Assembly: GCF_030732845.1 (NCBI RefSeq)
Contig: NZ_JASHKA010000006.1
Location: 237,878 to 301,877, forward strand
Length of the DNA stretch: 64,000 bases
Direction: 5' to 3'
From: Roseibium sp. MMSF_3544
GTDB taxonomy: Bacteria > Pseudomonadota > Alphaproteobacteria > Rhizobiales > Stappiaceae
In this document: positions 26,089-35,414 of the stretch, one piece after another
How positions within the stretch are numbered: position 1 is the first letter of the stretch
How the letters are laid out: every line of letters begins with the position of its first letter
The notes under the pieces: model-generated
Told to the model about the DNA's origin: nothing
Databases searched by the model: none
The model's input: the letters and a program-made list of their open reading frames with translations, nothing else
Translations under genes and position numbers: made by a program

Positions 26089-27252
26089 GTGGGTGCCATC
26101 GTAGCCGTAAGAACGCAGAGCGTCGTCGTCAGTGATCGGACCACCTGGTGGCACGTGCTTCTGGAAACGGATGAGGGCCTAGTTGGCGCCGGTGAAGCAA
26201 CGCACGAGAATGTCGCAGACGGGTTTGCCACGAGACTTCAGGCCGCCGCATCTAGGTTGATTGGTCACAAACTCGCTGAATGCATGACACCGGTCGGAGC
26301 GCTGAGCACAGGCAACTTCGAACAGCGCACGATCCATTCCGCTCTCAGCCAGGCCGTCTGCGACCTGAAGGGCCAAAGACAAGATGTTCCGGTGCGGCGG
26401 GTTCTGGGCGCGGCGATACGTGGCGTCGTTGTTCCGCTCTATGCCAATATCAACCGGGCGAGCCGCGACCGGTCGGCAGAGGCCTTTGCAAAGAACGCTG
26501 CTGCCGCTGCGAAGGAGGGGTTCAACGCCATCAAGATTGCCGCTTTTGACGACCTGAAACCGGAGACTTGCGGTACGCAGGAAGGCCGGGACCTGATCGA
26601 CCGCGGCCTCGAGCGGCTGACCGCGGTTGCGGAAGCGGCGACAGGCGTTGATGTCATGGTCGACTGTCACTGGCGGTTCACCCCGCTGGAAGCGCGGTCC
26701 CTCGTTCCTGCCCTGAAGGAGATTGGCGTGAAATGGCTCGAGTGCCCGTTGCGCGAGACCGAAGATCACATCGCGGACCTGGTGCAGCTCCGGAAACTGG
26801 CAAATGACGCCGGGATCCGGCTCTGCGGCCTGGAAACCTTTGGAGGGTGGGGGGATGTCGCGCCATTTGTGACGGCGGGTGCCTACGACGTGGTCATGCC
26901 GGACGTGAAACACGCAGGCTCGCTGAAAACCATTGTGGAACTTGCCGATCGTGCCGCCGAACACCAGGTTGCCGTCTCTCTACACAACCCGACCGGTCCG
27001 CTCGCCCATTTCTTCAGTGAGCAGCTTGCCGCTGCACTCGACAACGGGGAACGGCTGGAAATTCAATGGCGCGAAAGTCCTTTGTTCTTCGAACTCACGG
27101 ACCCTCCTCCGACCGTATCCGGTGGTGTCTGCCGGGCCTCCGACAGGCCGGGTCTTGGTGCGAGCCTCAAGACGCTTGCCGAAGCCGCACCGGTTACGTC
27201 GACTGCCGGTGACACCGCACTTGCCACCCCGAAACGCGAGGCCAATCAATGA
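26089..27252 (+). CDS. Enolase-superfamily (mandelate racemase type) sugar-acid dehydratase
   Basis: Protein of about 387 residues, paralogous to the one at 10434 (both share YANINR, then KIA-FD-L). Catalytic positions are Lys149, metal ligands Asp192 (VDCHWRF), Glu218 (WLECP) and Glu249 (GLET), and the Asp272/His299 dyad (PDVK; SLHNP). The second Glu of the common EEP motif is Cys219 here. The start is GTG 26089, eight bases after GGAGGA; a frame extending hundreds of residues upstream crosses the operators and the divergent gene and is spurious. Stop overlaps the TctA-TctB start (ATGA). Predicted to make a 2-keto-3-deoxy acid; substrate unknown. Confidence 0.88.
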   Translation: MGAIVAVRTQSVVVSDRTTWWHVLLETDEGLVGAGEATHENVADGFATRLQAAASRLIGHKLAECMTPVGALSTGNFEQRTIHSALSQAVCDLKGQRQDVPVRRVLGAAIRGVVVPLYANINRASRDRSAEAFAKNAAAAAKEGFNAIKIAAFDDLKPETCGTQEGRDLIDRGLERLTAVAEAATGVDVMVDCHWRFTPLEARSLVPALKEIGVKWLECPLRETEDHIADLVQLRKLANDAGIRLCGLETFGGWGDVAPFVTAGAYDVVMPDVKHAGSLKTIVELADRAAEHQVAVSLHNPTGPLAHFFSEQLAAALDNGERLEIQWRESPLFFELTDPPPTVSGGVCRASDRPGLGASLKTLAEAAPVTSTAGDTALATPKREANQ

Positions 27253-29285
27253 ATGCGGGTGCATTTTTCGACGGTCTCATGATCGCCTTGCAGTGGCCCG
27301 GATTCGGCTTTCTCCTGCTCGGTGTCGCGTTCGGCATCTGGCTGGGCGCGGTGCCGGGACTTGGCGGACCGCTCGGCATCGTCCTGGTTCTGCCCTTCAC
27401 CTACGGCATGGATTCCGTGTCGGCGTTTGCGCTGCTACTCGGAATTTTTGCTGTCACCTCAACGTCGGACACGATCGCCTCCGTCATGCTCGGCATTCCG
27501 GGAACCGCATCGGCGCAGGCGACCGTTCTCGACGGGCATCCGATGGCGCGCCGGGGCGAGGCGGCGCGCGCCTTCGGAGCGGCCTTTACCGTCTCCGCCT
27601 TCGGAGGCGTGTTCGGGGCCGTCATTCTGGCCTTGTCTTTGCCAATCGCCTTGCCGATCATCTTGAGGTTTAACAATCCGGAACTCTTCGTGCTGGCACT
27701 GCTCGGCCTGACCATGGTCGGATCCTTGAGCGGACGGTCCGTCTCCAAGGGACTTGCAGCCGCGGCTTTCGGGCTGGTGCTGTCCTGTGTCGGCTATGCC
27801 CAGGACGTTGCCATCCCGCGCTACTGGATGGATTCGGCCTATCTGCTCGACAAGCTACCGCTCATTCCGGTCGTGCTCGGAATTTTCGCGCTGCCCGAAC
27901 TGATCGATCTTTCTGTCCGGGATACGAGCATCTCGAACCGTGCACCCAAGAGCAAAAACAACTGGCACCAACTCGGCCAGGGGATGGCGGATGCCGTCCG
28001 GAACTGGTGGCTGGCGCTGCGGTGTTCGGCGATCGGTGTCTATATCGGCATGATACCGGGCATCGGCGGTGCGGTCGTTGACTGGATCGCCTACGGTCAT
28101 GCGCTCCAGTCCACCAAAAACCCCGAAAGTTACGGTACCGGAGACGTGCGCGGTGTCATTGCGCCGGAAGCCGCGAACAACGCCGTGCGCGGGGGCTCGC
28201 TCATTCCGACTGTTGCGTTTGGTGTGCCGGGAAGCGCCATGAATGCCCTGCTCCTGAGCGCCCTGCTGATACAGGGGCTCCAGCCGGGCGCGCAGATGCT
28301 GACGACGCAGCTGCCGATGACCTACTCGATGGTCTGGAACATCGTCCTGGCTAACATTATTGCCGCCGGTCTTTTGATGGTGATGGCGAACCACATTGCA
28401 AAACTGTCCTTTGTCTCCGGTCACCTGATTGTGCCGATCGTGGTCCTGTTCGTCTTCATGGGTGCGTGGCTGACCATGGCCGAACTGGGTGACTGGATTT
28501 CGCTGCTGGTGTTCGGTGCGCTCGGATATCTGATGAAACGGGGTGGCTGGCCGAGGCCACCGGTCATTCTGGCCTTCATTCTCGGCGGTCTCATGGAAAA
28601 CTCCTTCCTGCTCAGCTGGAAGATCCACCAGGGGCTGGGCTGGGTCGGGCGGCCGATCGTTCTGGTCATTCTGGCTCTGATCGTGCTGACGCTGGTCGCA
28701 TCCCTGCGCCGCGCTGCCAGGAAAGCACGCGCCGCACGAGGAGAAGAGCCGGAGGATTTCGTTTCAAGCCACCTCGACAGCGACGAGGACCAGGACCGGT
28801 TTGCCTCTCTTTTGATCGGGCTTGTCCTTGTCGCCGTCTTTTTGGCTGCCGCCGTTCCGACATTCGGCTGGCCCGCGGAAGTCGCTGCCTTTCCGCTGAT
28901 CGGGATCGTTCCGGGCGTGGCTCTCAGTCTTTTGGTCTTGGGCAGGGAGTGGTTTTCCTCAAAGGCCCCGAGACAATTGTGGCGCGACTTTCAAAGCCGT
29001 CGGGAAACACGACGCGCCTTACAGCTCCTGCTTTACCTCATCGCAACGGTCGTGCTGGCCTTGCTCATCGGCCAGAAGCTGGCGCTTCTCGTGCTCATCG
29101 CGACCTATCTCGTCAAATGGGGAGGCTACGGATGGCGGCTGACCATTCCTTACGTCGCCGTCTGCTGGGCGATACTGACAGGATTCTACGACCGCATCGT
29201 CCATGTCTTCTGGATGAAGCCCCTATTGAACGACCAGATCCGGGCCGTGCTTCCCGATTGGTTGCCGGCATGGGTGATCCTGTGA
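27249..29285 (+). CDS. tctA: TTT transporter permease, TctA-TctB fusion
   Basis: Inner-membrane protein of about 678 residues. Residues 1-500 are the large TctA permease with its repeated motif (GAVPGLGGPLGIVLVLPFTY, GIPGTASAQATVLDGHPMAR; again GMIPGIGGAVVDWIAYG, GVPGSAMNALLLSALL). After a charged linker near 490-517, residues 518-678 hold four or so further helices resembling the small subunit TctB. Separate TctA and TctB genes are the rule (compare 34905 and 36293), so this is a subunit fusion. It overlaps the dehydratase gene and is followed by its TctC receptor at 29349. Tctb assignment of the tail rests on length and topology. Confidence 0.85.
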   Translation: MNAGAFFDGLMIALQWPGFGFLLLGVAFGIWLGAVPGLGGPLGIVLVLPFTYGMDSVSAFALLLGIFAVTSTSDTIASVMLGIPGTASAQATVLDGHPMARRGEAARAFGAAFTVSAFGGVFGAVILALSLPIALPIILRFNNPELFVLALLGLTMVGSLSGRSVSKGLAAAAFGLVLSCVGYAQDVAIPRYWMDSAYLLDKLPLIPVVLGIFALPELIDLSVRDTSISNRAPKSKNNWHQLGQGMADAVRNWWLALRCSAIGVYIGMIPGIGGAVVDWIAYGHALQSTKNPESYGTGDVRGVIAPEAANNAVRGGSLIPTVAFGVPGSAMNALLLSALLIQGLQPGAQMLTTQLPMTYSMVWNIVLANIIAAGLLMVMANHIAKLSFVSGHLIVPIVVLFVFMGAWLTMAELGDWISLLVFGALGYLMKRGGWPRPPVILAFILGGLMENSFLLSWKIHQGLGWVGRPIVLVILALIVLTLVASLRRAARKARAARGEEPEDFVSSHLDSDEDQDRFASLLIGLVLVAVFLAAAVPTFGWPAEVAAFPLIGIVPGVALSLLVLGREWFSSKAPRQLWRDFQSRRETRRALQLLLYLIATVVLALLIGQKLALLVLIATYLVKWGGYGWRLTIPYVAVCWAILTGFYDRIVHVFWMKPLLNDQIRAVLPDWLPAWVIL

Positions 29286-29348
29286 GGCAAGTCTCGTCCG
29301 GACACACGTTGAAACCAGAACGGAATACGCAGAAGAGGAGGAATTAAC

Positions 29349-30413
29349 ATGCTGACGAGGAGAGCGATTGGAGGGCTGGCAGTGTCTGTTGTCGCCCTTG
29401 CCGGGTTCACGGCGCTGCCTGCTGCGGCCGAGGACTATTTTGAAGGCAAGACGATTACCTGGGTGCTGCCATGGCCGGCCGGCAGCGGAGGGGATCTTCA
29501 TGGCCGGCTGACCGCCAAATACATGGAAAAACATATTCCCGGCAATCCGCAGATCATCGTCAACAACAAGCCCGGCGGCAAAGGCACCATCGCCATCAAC
29601 TACGTCTACGAGCAGGCACCGAAGGACGGTACCTCCTATTTCTACGGAAACTGGAGCCCCTCGGCAGTGCTCGACAAGTCGCCGGGCGTGCGTTACGTGC
29701 CGGAGGAAATGGGGGTCGTCGGGTCCGCGGGCGCCGATCTTGCATTCATGATCCGCTACGACCAGGTTCCAGACCTTGGGTCAATCGAGGAAGCCGACTT
29801 CATTGTTGGTGGCCGTGGCGCAACCAATGCGATCGAGGTGCTCGGCAATCTCGCTTTAAGGACCATGGGTGCGAATTTCCGGTATGTCGGGGGCTTCGGC
29901 GGCTTCTCGAAGATCCAGGCCGCCATCAAGGCCGACGAGGTTCACGGTGGTCATGCCGGCCTGCCGGGGTACGTCAAGTTCTTCGGTCCTGACAGCGACG
30001 TCGCCTATCCGCTCTACTATCACCAGCAATTCGATGTGGACGGGAACCCGCTGCCCAAGCCGGAAAAAGCCTATCCGGCCAGTACGCCAACGTTCTACGA
30101 AGCTTACGAAAGCGTTCATGGTGAAGCGCCTTCCGGCAAATACTGGGATGCCTACAAGTGGTGGAATTCAAGCCTGATGTCGGCGGCAACCGCCATCCTG
30201 GCCCCTCCGGGGGTCGATGACGGCGTCCTGGAAATCATGCAGACCGCCTTTCAGGAGGTCGCCAAGGATCCCGAATATCTGAAGGAATACGAGGATTCCA
30301 TCGGCGTGCCGCCGCCGTTCAACCCGACGGAAAAGACCAAGCAAATTCTTCAGACCTTCCGCGACATGCCGCCGGAAGTGGAAGTCGTGGTCAAGGAAGT
30401 GTCCGCACTTTGA
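29349..30413 (+). CDS. tctC: TTT transporter receptor, TctC/BUG family
   Basis: Secreted receptor of about 354 residues with a Sec signal (MLTRRAIGGLAVSVVALAGF, then PAAAED). BUG-family features include ITWVLPWPAGSGGDLHGRLT at the mature N-terminus and IVNNKPGGKGTIAINYVYEQ. Such proteins bind carboxylates such as citrate, aspartate or sugar acids through backbone contacts, in line with the dehydratase upstream. GAGGAGG precedes the ATG. Its partner is the TctA-TctB fusion. Confidence 0.9.
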   Translation: MLTRRAIGGLAVSVVALAGFTALPAAAEDYFEGKTITWVLPWPAGSGGDLHGRLTAKYMEKHIPGNPQIIVNNKPGGKGTIAINYVYEQAPKDGTSYFYGNWSPSAVLDKSPGVRYVPEEMGVVGSAGADLAFMIRYDQVPDLGSIEEADFIVGGRGATNAIEVLGNLALRTMGANFRYVGGFGGFSKIQAAIKADEVHGGHAGLPGYVKFFGPDSDVAYPLYYHQQFDVDGNPLPKPEKAYPASTPTFYEAYESVHGEAPSGKYWDAYKWWNSSLMSAATAILAPPGVDDGVLEIMQTAFQEVAKDPEYLKEYEDSIGVPPPFNPTEKTKQILQTFRDMPPEVEVVVKEVSAL

Positions 30414-30426
30414 TCTGGAACGGAGA

Positions 30427-30456
30427 CAGCGGAGGCGCACCAATACGTCTCCGCTG
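30427..30456 (+). other. Hairpin after TctC, with an alternative stem
   Basis: CAGCGGAG (30427-30434) pairs with CTCCGCTG (30449-30456). A competing stem pairs CGGAGAC (30421-30427) with GTCTCCG (30447-30453), so only one can form at a time. No T-run follows. It separates transporter genes from the sulfatase and may trim or attenuate the message. Confidence 0.4.
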
Positions 30457-30514
30457 GCATGATTATCTGCATAAGCATTCTTCATGGGAATGTCTCTGGA
30501 CATCGCACAGGCTG

Positions 30515-30556
30515 GTGAACGATCCTGACGGCACTCATTCTTGCCGAATCGTTCAC
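30515..30556. repeat. Inverted repeat before the second sulfatase
   Basis: GTGAACGAT (30515-30523) and ATCGTTCAC (30548-30556) are a perfect nine-base inverted repeat, 24 bases apart, ending 14 bases before the sulfatase start. Each arm carries AACGAT, the core also present in the LacI-type operators at 25991 and 48709. It could be paired regulator sites for an internal promoter or a translation-controlling hairpin. Confidence 0.4.
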
Positions 30557-30570
30557 ATTGAGACCACCTG

Positions 30571-32037
30571 ATGGAAGCCCAGAATCTTATCATTGTCATG
30601 TCCGACGAACATGCCGGAAAATATGCCGGTTATGCGTGTCACCCGGTCGTCCGGACGCCGAACATGGACCGCTTGGCGCTGCGTGGAACAGCCTTTCTTC
30701 AAGCCTATTGCAACAGCCCGATCTGCATGCCGTCGCGAGCCAGTTTTGCAACCGGCAAATATCCGCACGAGACCGGTTACTTCTGTAACGCGACACCCTA
30801 TGACGGTGCGGTTCCCGGCTGGCCGCATGTTCTGAGCGCGCAGGGCATACCTGTTCAATCGATCGGAAAGCTTCATTACCGGGACAAGGAGGTTTCCTCC
30901 GGCTTCGACGAGAGCCACCATGCAATGTATGCGCTGAACGGCATTGGCGACGTTTTCGGGGCCATTCGCCAGCAAGCGCCACTGCCGGTCCGCTACGGTG
31001 TCAGGCAGGTCGCCGAGAAGGTCGGTGCCGGAGAGTCCGACTATACCCGTTATGACCGCAAGATTGCGGACCGGACCCTCAAATGGCTTCGGGAAACCGC
31101 ACCGCGGCTCGACAGCCCCTGGGTTCTCTTCGTCAGTTTCGTTGCACCCCATTTTCCGCTGATCGCGCCCGAGGAATTCTACTCTTTGTATGATCCGGAT
31201 GAGCTGGACCTGCCGAAGGCCTGCCGTCCGGACGACTGGCCAGACCATCCCTGGTTTTCGGCCTTTCGGCACTCCTATATAACCGACCAGTATTTTGACG
31301 ACGACCTGCGCCGCCGGGCGACGGCTGCTTATTTCGGTCTGTGTTCGTTTGTCGATCACCATCTCGGCCAGATCATCGACGAGGTCGACGGCGGTGCCTT
31401 GGCCGGCAACACTAGGTTGATCTATACATCCGATCACGGAGATAACCTGGGCGTGCGCGGGCTCTGGCAAAAGAGCAATTTCTACCAGGAATCTGCACAA
31501 GTTCCGTTGATTCTTGCGGGCGAGGGCGTGCCTGCAAACGTGAAAGTGGATTTGCCGGTGTCGCTCGTTGATTTTCACCCCACGATCCTTCACGGCGCCG
31601 GTCTCGACCATCTTGCCGGAAGCGTCAATGACGATGCCGCGAGCCTCTTCGATATCGTGAACGGCAAGGTGCAGGCCGACAGGATCGTTTTCGGCGAGTA
31701 CCACGCGGCAGGCGCGGTGAACGGTGTGTTCATGCTGCGCCAGGGCCCCTGGAAGTATGTTCACTACGCGAACATGGCAGCGCAACTGTTCAATCTTGCC
31801 GATGATCCGGAAGAACTGACCGATCTGGCGCCGATGGAGGGCTATGCCGATCTTTGCCGCGTCTTCGAACAGGAACTTCGGCGCCGGATAGACCCTGAGA
31901 CGCTCGACGCGGATATCAAGGCGGCGCAACTGGAGATCGTCAATCGGCATGGCGGTGCTGCCGCCGTCCTGTCCAAGGGATCGATGGGGGCATCGCCGCC
32001 TCCCGGCACCACGTTCAGCGGGTCTCGCACGGAGTAG
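30571..32037 (+). CDS. Type I sulfatase (choline-sulfatase-like), cytosolic
   Basis: Sulfatase of about 488 residues, distinct in sequence from the one at 18029 but with the same core. Cys52-Met-Pro-Ser-Arg56 is the formylglycine motif; LIIVMSDEH near the N-terminus and YTSDHGDNLGVRG supply metal ligands; WQKSNFYQESAQVPLI resembles choline-sulfatase-type proteins. No signal peptide, so it acts on an imported sulfate ester. It follows the TTT transporter after 157 bases containing two dyads. Substrate is inferred only from context (sulfated sugar or sugar acid). Confidence 0.9.
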   Translation: MEAQNLIIVMSDEHAGKYAGYACHPVVRTPNMDRLALRGTAFLQAYCNSPICMPSRASFATGKYPHETGYFCNATPYDGAVPGWPHVLSAQGIPVQSIGKLHYRDKEVSSGFDESHHAMYALNGIGDVFGAIRQQAPLPVRYGVRQVAEKVGAGESDYTRYDRKIADRTLKWLRETAPRLDSPWVLFVSFVAPHFPLIAPEEFYSLYDPDELDLPKACRPDDWPDHPWFSAFRHSYITDQYFDDDLRRRATAAYFGLCSFVDHHLGQIIDEVDGGALAGNTRLIYTSDHGDNLGVRGLWQKSNFYQESAQVPLILAGEGVPANVKVDLPVSLVDFHPTILHGAGLDHLAGSVNDDAASLFDIVNGKVQADRIVFGEYHAAGAVNGVFMLRQGPWKYVHYANMAAQLFNLADDPEELTDLAPMEGYADLCRVFEQELRRRIDPETLDADIKAAQLEIVNRHGGAAAVLSKGSMGASPPPGTTFSGSRTE

Positions 32038-32116
32038 GGTAGGGACGCATTCATCCAAGTTTTTGAGCCCTGACGCGGGGCCGTCAATGTTTCACGGAAA
32101 GGGGAAGGATTGAGCT

Positions 32117-32869
32117 TTGCGTGAAGAACTTCTGACCATCGCGACCAGTTCCGGCCCGATGCAGACCTTTGCAAGCGCGCCTGCAGGACGCGGAAACGAG
32201 CGGGCGGTGATCCTTTACATGGATGTTTTCGGACTGCGCGAAGAGCTTTACGGTCTGGCGCGCGAGTTCAGCGAACTGGGATACGTGGCAGTTGTCCCGG
32301 ACCTGTTTCACCGGCTTCCAGTTTCCACATTCCCGCTTCCAGGAAGCGAGAGCGATCCGCTTCCCGCCGATGCCGTCGAGGCGAACCGTGCAACGACACT
32401 TGCCAAAACCCTTGCGGACACAAGTGCGCTTATTGACTGTCTGGAACATGGAACGCAAGGCTTCCGGGCTCGCGAATTTGCCGTGATCGGGTATTGCATG
32501 GGTGGACGTCATGCCCTGGCGGCAGCCGCCGCCTTTCCGCTAACAGTCAGGGCCGGGCTGTCAGTTCACGGTGGCAAGTTGGTCAAGGACGGAGAGGCAT
32601 CGCCCCATCTGCTGATCGAAAAACTGCAGGTCCCGTTCCACTTCGCGTTCGCAAAGGAAGACCATACCTGTCCGGAGGCGCACAAAGCCGTATTACGGGA
32701 AGCGGCACGAAACGCATCCGCGCGCGTCACCTTTTCCGATCATGATGCGTATCACGGGTGGACGTTTCCCGGCCGCTGGTCGCACGACGCCGACACTTGC
32801 GACATGATCCTGCAACAGGCCGCGACATTGTTTGCGTCTGCTTTCGGGACCCGGGCAGAGCTGGCATGA
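32117..32869 (+). CDS. Dienelactone hydrolase-family protein
   Basis: Alpha/beta hydrolase of about 250 residues. The nucleophile elbow GYCMGG carries cysteine, as in dienelactone hydrolases, with the catalytic His in HDAYHGW and a probable acid in AKEDHTC. The start is a TTG at 32117 with GAAGGA about eight bases upstream; no in-frame ATG is well placed. In cluster B it may fill the lactone-opening step that SMP-30 proteins perform in cluster A, which would make the two kits functionally equivalent; this is inference. Convergent with the LysR gene. Confidence 0.85.
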   Translation: MREELLTIATSSGPMQTFASAPAGRGNERAVILYMDVFGLREELYGLAREFSELGYVAVVPDLFHRLPVSTFPLPGSESDPLPADAVEANRATTLAKTLADTSALIDCLEHGTQGFRAREFAVIGYCMGGRHALAAAAAFPLTVRAGLSVHGGKLVKDGEASPHLLIEKLQVPFHFAFAKEDHTCPEAHKAVLREAARNASARVTFSDHDAYHGWTFPGRWSHDADTCDMILQQAATLFASAFGTRAELA

Positions 32870-32899
32870 ACCGCTCCCAGAGTGCGACACGCTTTGCAT

Positions 32900-33805
32900 T
32901 CAGCCTTTGGAGTATGGCTTGCTCAGGCGGCGCACTTCACTGATCAGTTCCTTGGCGAGCGGGGGCATATAGGACGACCGCCGCGTTATCAGACCCGAGA
33001 CCCGTTCAATGTCGAGCGGATTGTCCGGCACCCGTGTGACCGCCGACAGACGCCTTTCATGGATGCGAAGCTCGGCGACATAGGAAAGCAGATCCGTCGC
33101 TTCGACGATCTGGAACAGGCAGGAATTGTCTACACACTCGATGGCCGGCGCCGGCGCCTTGATCCCGCGCTCCCTGAAACCCTTTTCAAATCTTTCCCGG
33201 ATGACTGTTCCAGGAGGAAGGACCCAGTCGGCTGCAGCGAGATCTTCAATTGTCAGATCCTGCCGGTTCATCAGCGCATGGTCCGCGCGGGCAATGACCG
33301 TGACCCTGTTCCAGAGCAAGGGTTCGATATTCACCTTTCCCGCAAACGCATCGGGAATATCGATCGGCGCGAGCACCAGATCCAGATCCCCCTTCAGCAT
33401 CTGCGCAACAAGCTGTTCCGGCGTTCCGGGGACGATGCGGATTCGGCATTTCGGCCGTTGCGTGTAAAGATTGGCGACGGCCCTCGGCAGAAGCACTTCC
33501 TGCCAGGTGCCGCCGGCACCGATCACGATCTCCCCGAGTTCGGCATCCCGAATGGCGTCGATCCGTCGGTAGGTTGCCCGCAGATTGCTGTCGATATCGC
33601 GCGCGGCATCCGCAAGCAGATCCGCGAACAGTGTTGGCGTCACGCCGCGTGCCTCGCGTTCGAAAAGGGGTACGCCAAGTTCGTTTTCCATGCGCTGGAC
33701 CGCCTTGGAAACGGCAGGCTGGTTCATGCCGATCCGCTCGGCGGCGACGGTAATGTTGCCGGCGTCATAGACCGCGAGAAAGAGCTGGATGTTTCGGAGA
33801 TCCAT
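32900..33805 (-). CDS. LysR-family transcriptional regulator
   Basis: Regulator of about 301 residues. Residues 1-60 form the LysR winged helix (LRNIQLFLAVYDAGNITVAA, MNQPAVSKAVQRMENEL) and the rest the ligand-binding domain. The start is ATG 33805; a TTG three codons earlier is possible. It diverges from the TctC-TctB-dehydrogenase-TctA-SDR-DapA operon beginning at 33926 and is its probable activator, responding to the carboxylate taken up. The 120-base divergent region is AT-rich near 33830. Confidence 0.9.
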   Translation of the reverse strand: MDLRNIQLFLAVYDAGNITVAAERIGMNQPAVSKAVQRMENELGVPLFEREARGVTPTLFADLLADAARDIDSNLRATYRRIDAIRDAELGEIVIGAGGTWQEVLLPRAVANLYTQRPKCRIRIVPGTPEQLVAQMLKGDLDLVLAPIDIPDAFAGKVNIEPLLWNRVTVIARADHALMNRQDLTIEDLAAADWVLPPGTVIRERFEKGFRERGIKAPAPAIECVDNSCLFQIVEATDLLSYVAELRIHERRLSAVTRVPDNPLDIERVSGLITRRSSYMPPLAKELISEVRRLSKPYSKG

Positions 33806-33925
33806 ATATTCCAATTCGGCATGTTAAAAGATAAATTCTTTTTAGGTTGGGCATGTCAGGCTGTCTAGTCTTCTCCTGAGACCGGCTGGCGCGCTGTGGC
33901 GCGTTGCGGTGCAAGGGAGGAAAGA

Positions 33926-34912
33926 ATGGCTGACATGAAAAAGTATGTGGGCGCAGCAGTCCTGGCTCTTGCTTTGGCGCTCGGGATGAGCGCTCCGGCG
34001 AAAGCGGAATACCCCGAAAAACCTGTCACCTTTGTCTTGCCGAACGGCGCGGGAGGTGCGGCTGACATCAATCTCAGGATCATCCTGAAACACCTGGAAA
34101 AGCACGTTCCGACCAAACTGATCGTCAAGAACATCAAAGGCGGGGCGACGGCGACCGGAACCCGGGCAGCCTATGATGCACCAAAGGACGGATACACGCT
34201 CCTGTTTTTCCACCAGGCCTTCATGGGAACAGCTGCACAGGGCATTCTCGGGCGCGAGTTTCGCGACATGGTGCCGGTCGCCCGGGCAGGTTCGATCGAC
34301 ATCATGTATGCCGCCGCAAAGGACGCCCCGTTCGACAACCTCCCGGAACTGATCGCCTTTGCAAAGGAAAATCCGGGCGCGGTCAAGGTGGGGGTCTTCT
34401 TGCGGGCGCACAGTCACATGGTCGCGCTGAAGGTCATGGATGCACTCGGCGTCGAGTTCAACATGATCAACATTCCCGGTGGCGGCGGTCCGATCCGCGC
34501 CGCCCTGGTCGGCCACCAGATCGATCTCGGCATCACCTCCGTTTCAGAAAGCCAGAAGTATTTCGAAAGCGGCGACATCAAGCCGCTGTTTGTGTTCCGG
34601 CCCGTCGAGGTGCCCGGTCTGGAAGAGCTTCCGTCTGCCGAGGAGAGCGGCTATCCGAGCATGGCGGATGTCGGCAGCGTGACTAACTATTTCTGGGCCC
34701 ACAAGGACGTCCCGGAAGAGATCCGTACCTATTGGGCGAACAAGATCGAAAAGGTCATGGCCGATCCCGAACTCCAGGAAGAGCTTGGGCAGCGCATCAT
34801 CGACCTGCGGTTCGCGCGTGATAACGAACTGCAGAAGGAGGTCGATGCGCAATACGCGAACACGGTTGCGATCGTCGAAAAATTCGATCTTGGAACCGGC
34901 TCGAATGAATAG
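33926..34912 (+). CDS. tctC: TTT transporter receptor, TctC/BUG family
   Basis: Secreted receptor of about 328 residues with a Sec signal (MKKYVGAAVLALALALGMSA then PAKAEY). VTFVLPNGAGGAADINLRI and VKNIKGGATATGTRAAYDAP are BUG-family ligand-loop motifs. The start at 33926 is fixed by GGGAGGAAAGA directly upstream. It overlaps the TctB gene by eight bases and begins an operon with a complete, unfused TTT transporter. The ligand is probably a carboxylate; identity unknown. Confidence 0.9.
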   Translation: MADMKKYVGAAVLALALALGMSAPAKAEYPEKPVTFVLPNGAGGAADINLRIILKHLEKHVPTKLIVKNIKGGATATGTRAAYDAPKDGYTLLFFHQAFMGTAAQGILGREFRDMVPVARAGSIDIMYAAAKDAPFDNLPELIAFAKENPGAVKVGVFLRAHSHMVALKVMDALGVEFNMINIPGGGGPIRAALVGHQIDLGITSVSESQKYFESGDIKPLFVFRPVEVPGLEELPSAEESGYPSMADVGSVTNYFWAHKDVPEEIRTYWANKIEKVMADPELQEELGQRIIDLRFARDNELQKEVDAQYANTVAIVEKFDLGTGSNE

Positions 34913-35411
34913 CGGTGCGCAGGCCGGCGCGAAGCGGCGCCGGCCGGGTCCGCAAGGGTGGCTGGGTGTCACCCTCATCATCGCCATGAGCTGGCTGGCA
35001 ACGGTTGCGGCGCAACTCCCGCCACCGCAATTCGAGCCGGTCGGCGCCCGCCTGTTCGCGCTGGCCATCCCGATTGTGCTCGTGTTTCTCGGCGCGGTGC
35101 TGACGGTCCAGGATGTGCTGCTCGGATCTTATGAGCAGCAACAGGACGAGAGCCTTGCATCGGCATCCTCGATTGCCGGTTCGGCCGCGCTTCTGTGTGT
35201 CTTGGCCTTCTATGCGTTCCTGGTCTCTCTCGGACTCAGTCCAATCGTCTACATCCTGATTTCCGGGGTCTTTGCAGGGTGCGTCTCCCTGCTCGCGTCC
35301 CGTCCGGCAAAGGCCGGTATCGTTGCGCTGGCGACGGTTGCAGGCACGCTTCTGGCTGCTGGAATTGCCTGGAGTTTCACCAATTTCCTTTACGTCGACA
35401 TTGTGAGTTAA
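34905..35411 (+). CDS. tctB: TTT transporter small subunit, TctB
   Basis: Membrane protein of about 168 residues with four hydrophobic segments (GVTLIIAMSWLATVAAQL; LFALAIPIVLVFLGAVLTV; SIAGSAALLCVLAFYAFLV; IVALATVAGTLLAAGIAWSF), the TctB topology. The start ATG at 34905 overlaps the TctC stop. A separate TctB gene here contrasts with the fused version at 27249. Confidence 0.85.
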   Translation: MNSGAQAGAKRRRPGPQGWLGVTLIIAMSWLATVAAQLPPPQFEPVGARLFALAIPIVLVFLGAVLTVQDVLLGSYEQQQDESLASASSIAGSAALLCVLAFYAFLVSLGLSPIVYILISGVFAGCVSLLASRPAKAGIVALATVAGTLLAAGIAWSFTNFLYVDIVS

Positions 35412-35414
35412 CCC

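Noticed and set aside
30553..32058. 501-codon minus-strand open frame opposite the second sulfatase
   Set aside because: Antisense shadow of a high-GC gene; no family motifs, and the plus strand carries an intact sulfatase with its active-site motif.
32882..33868. 328-codon plus-strand frame opposite the LysR gene
   Set aside because: Shadow frame; LysR helix-turn-helix and domain order are complete on the minus strand.
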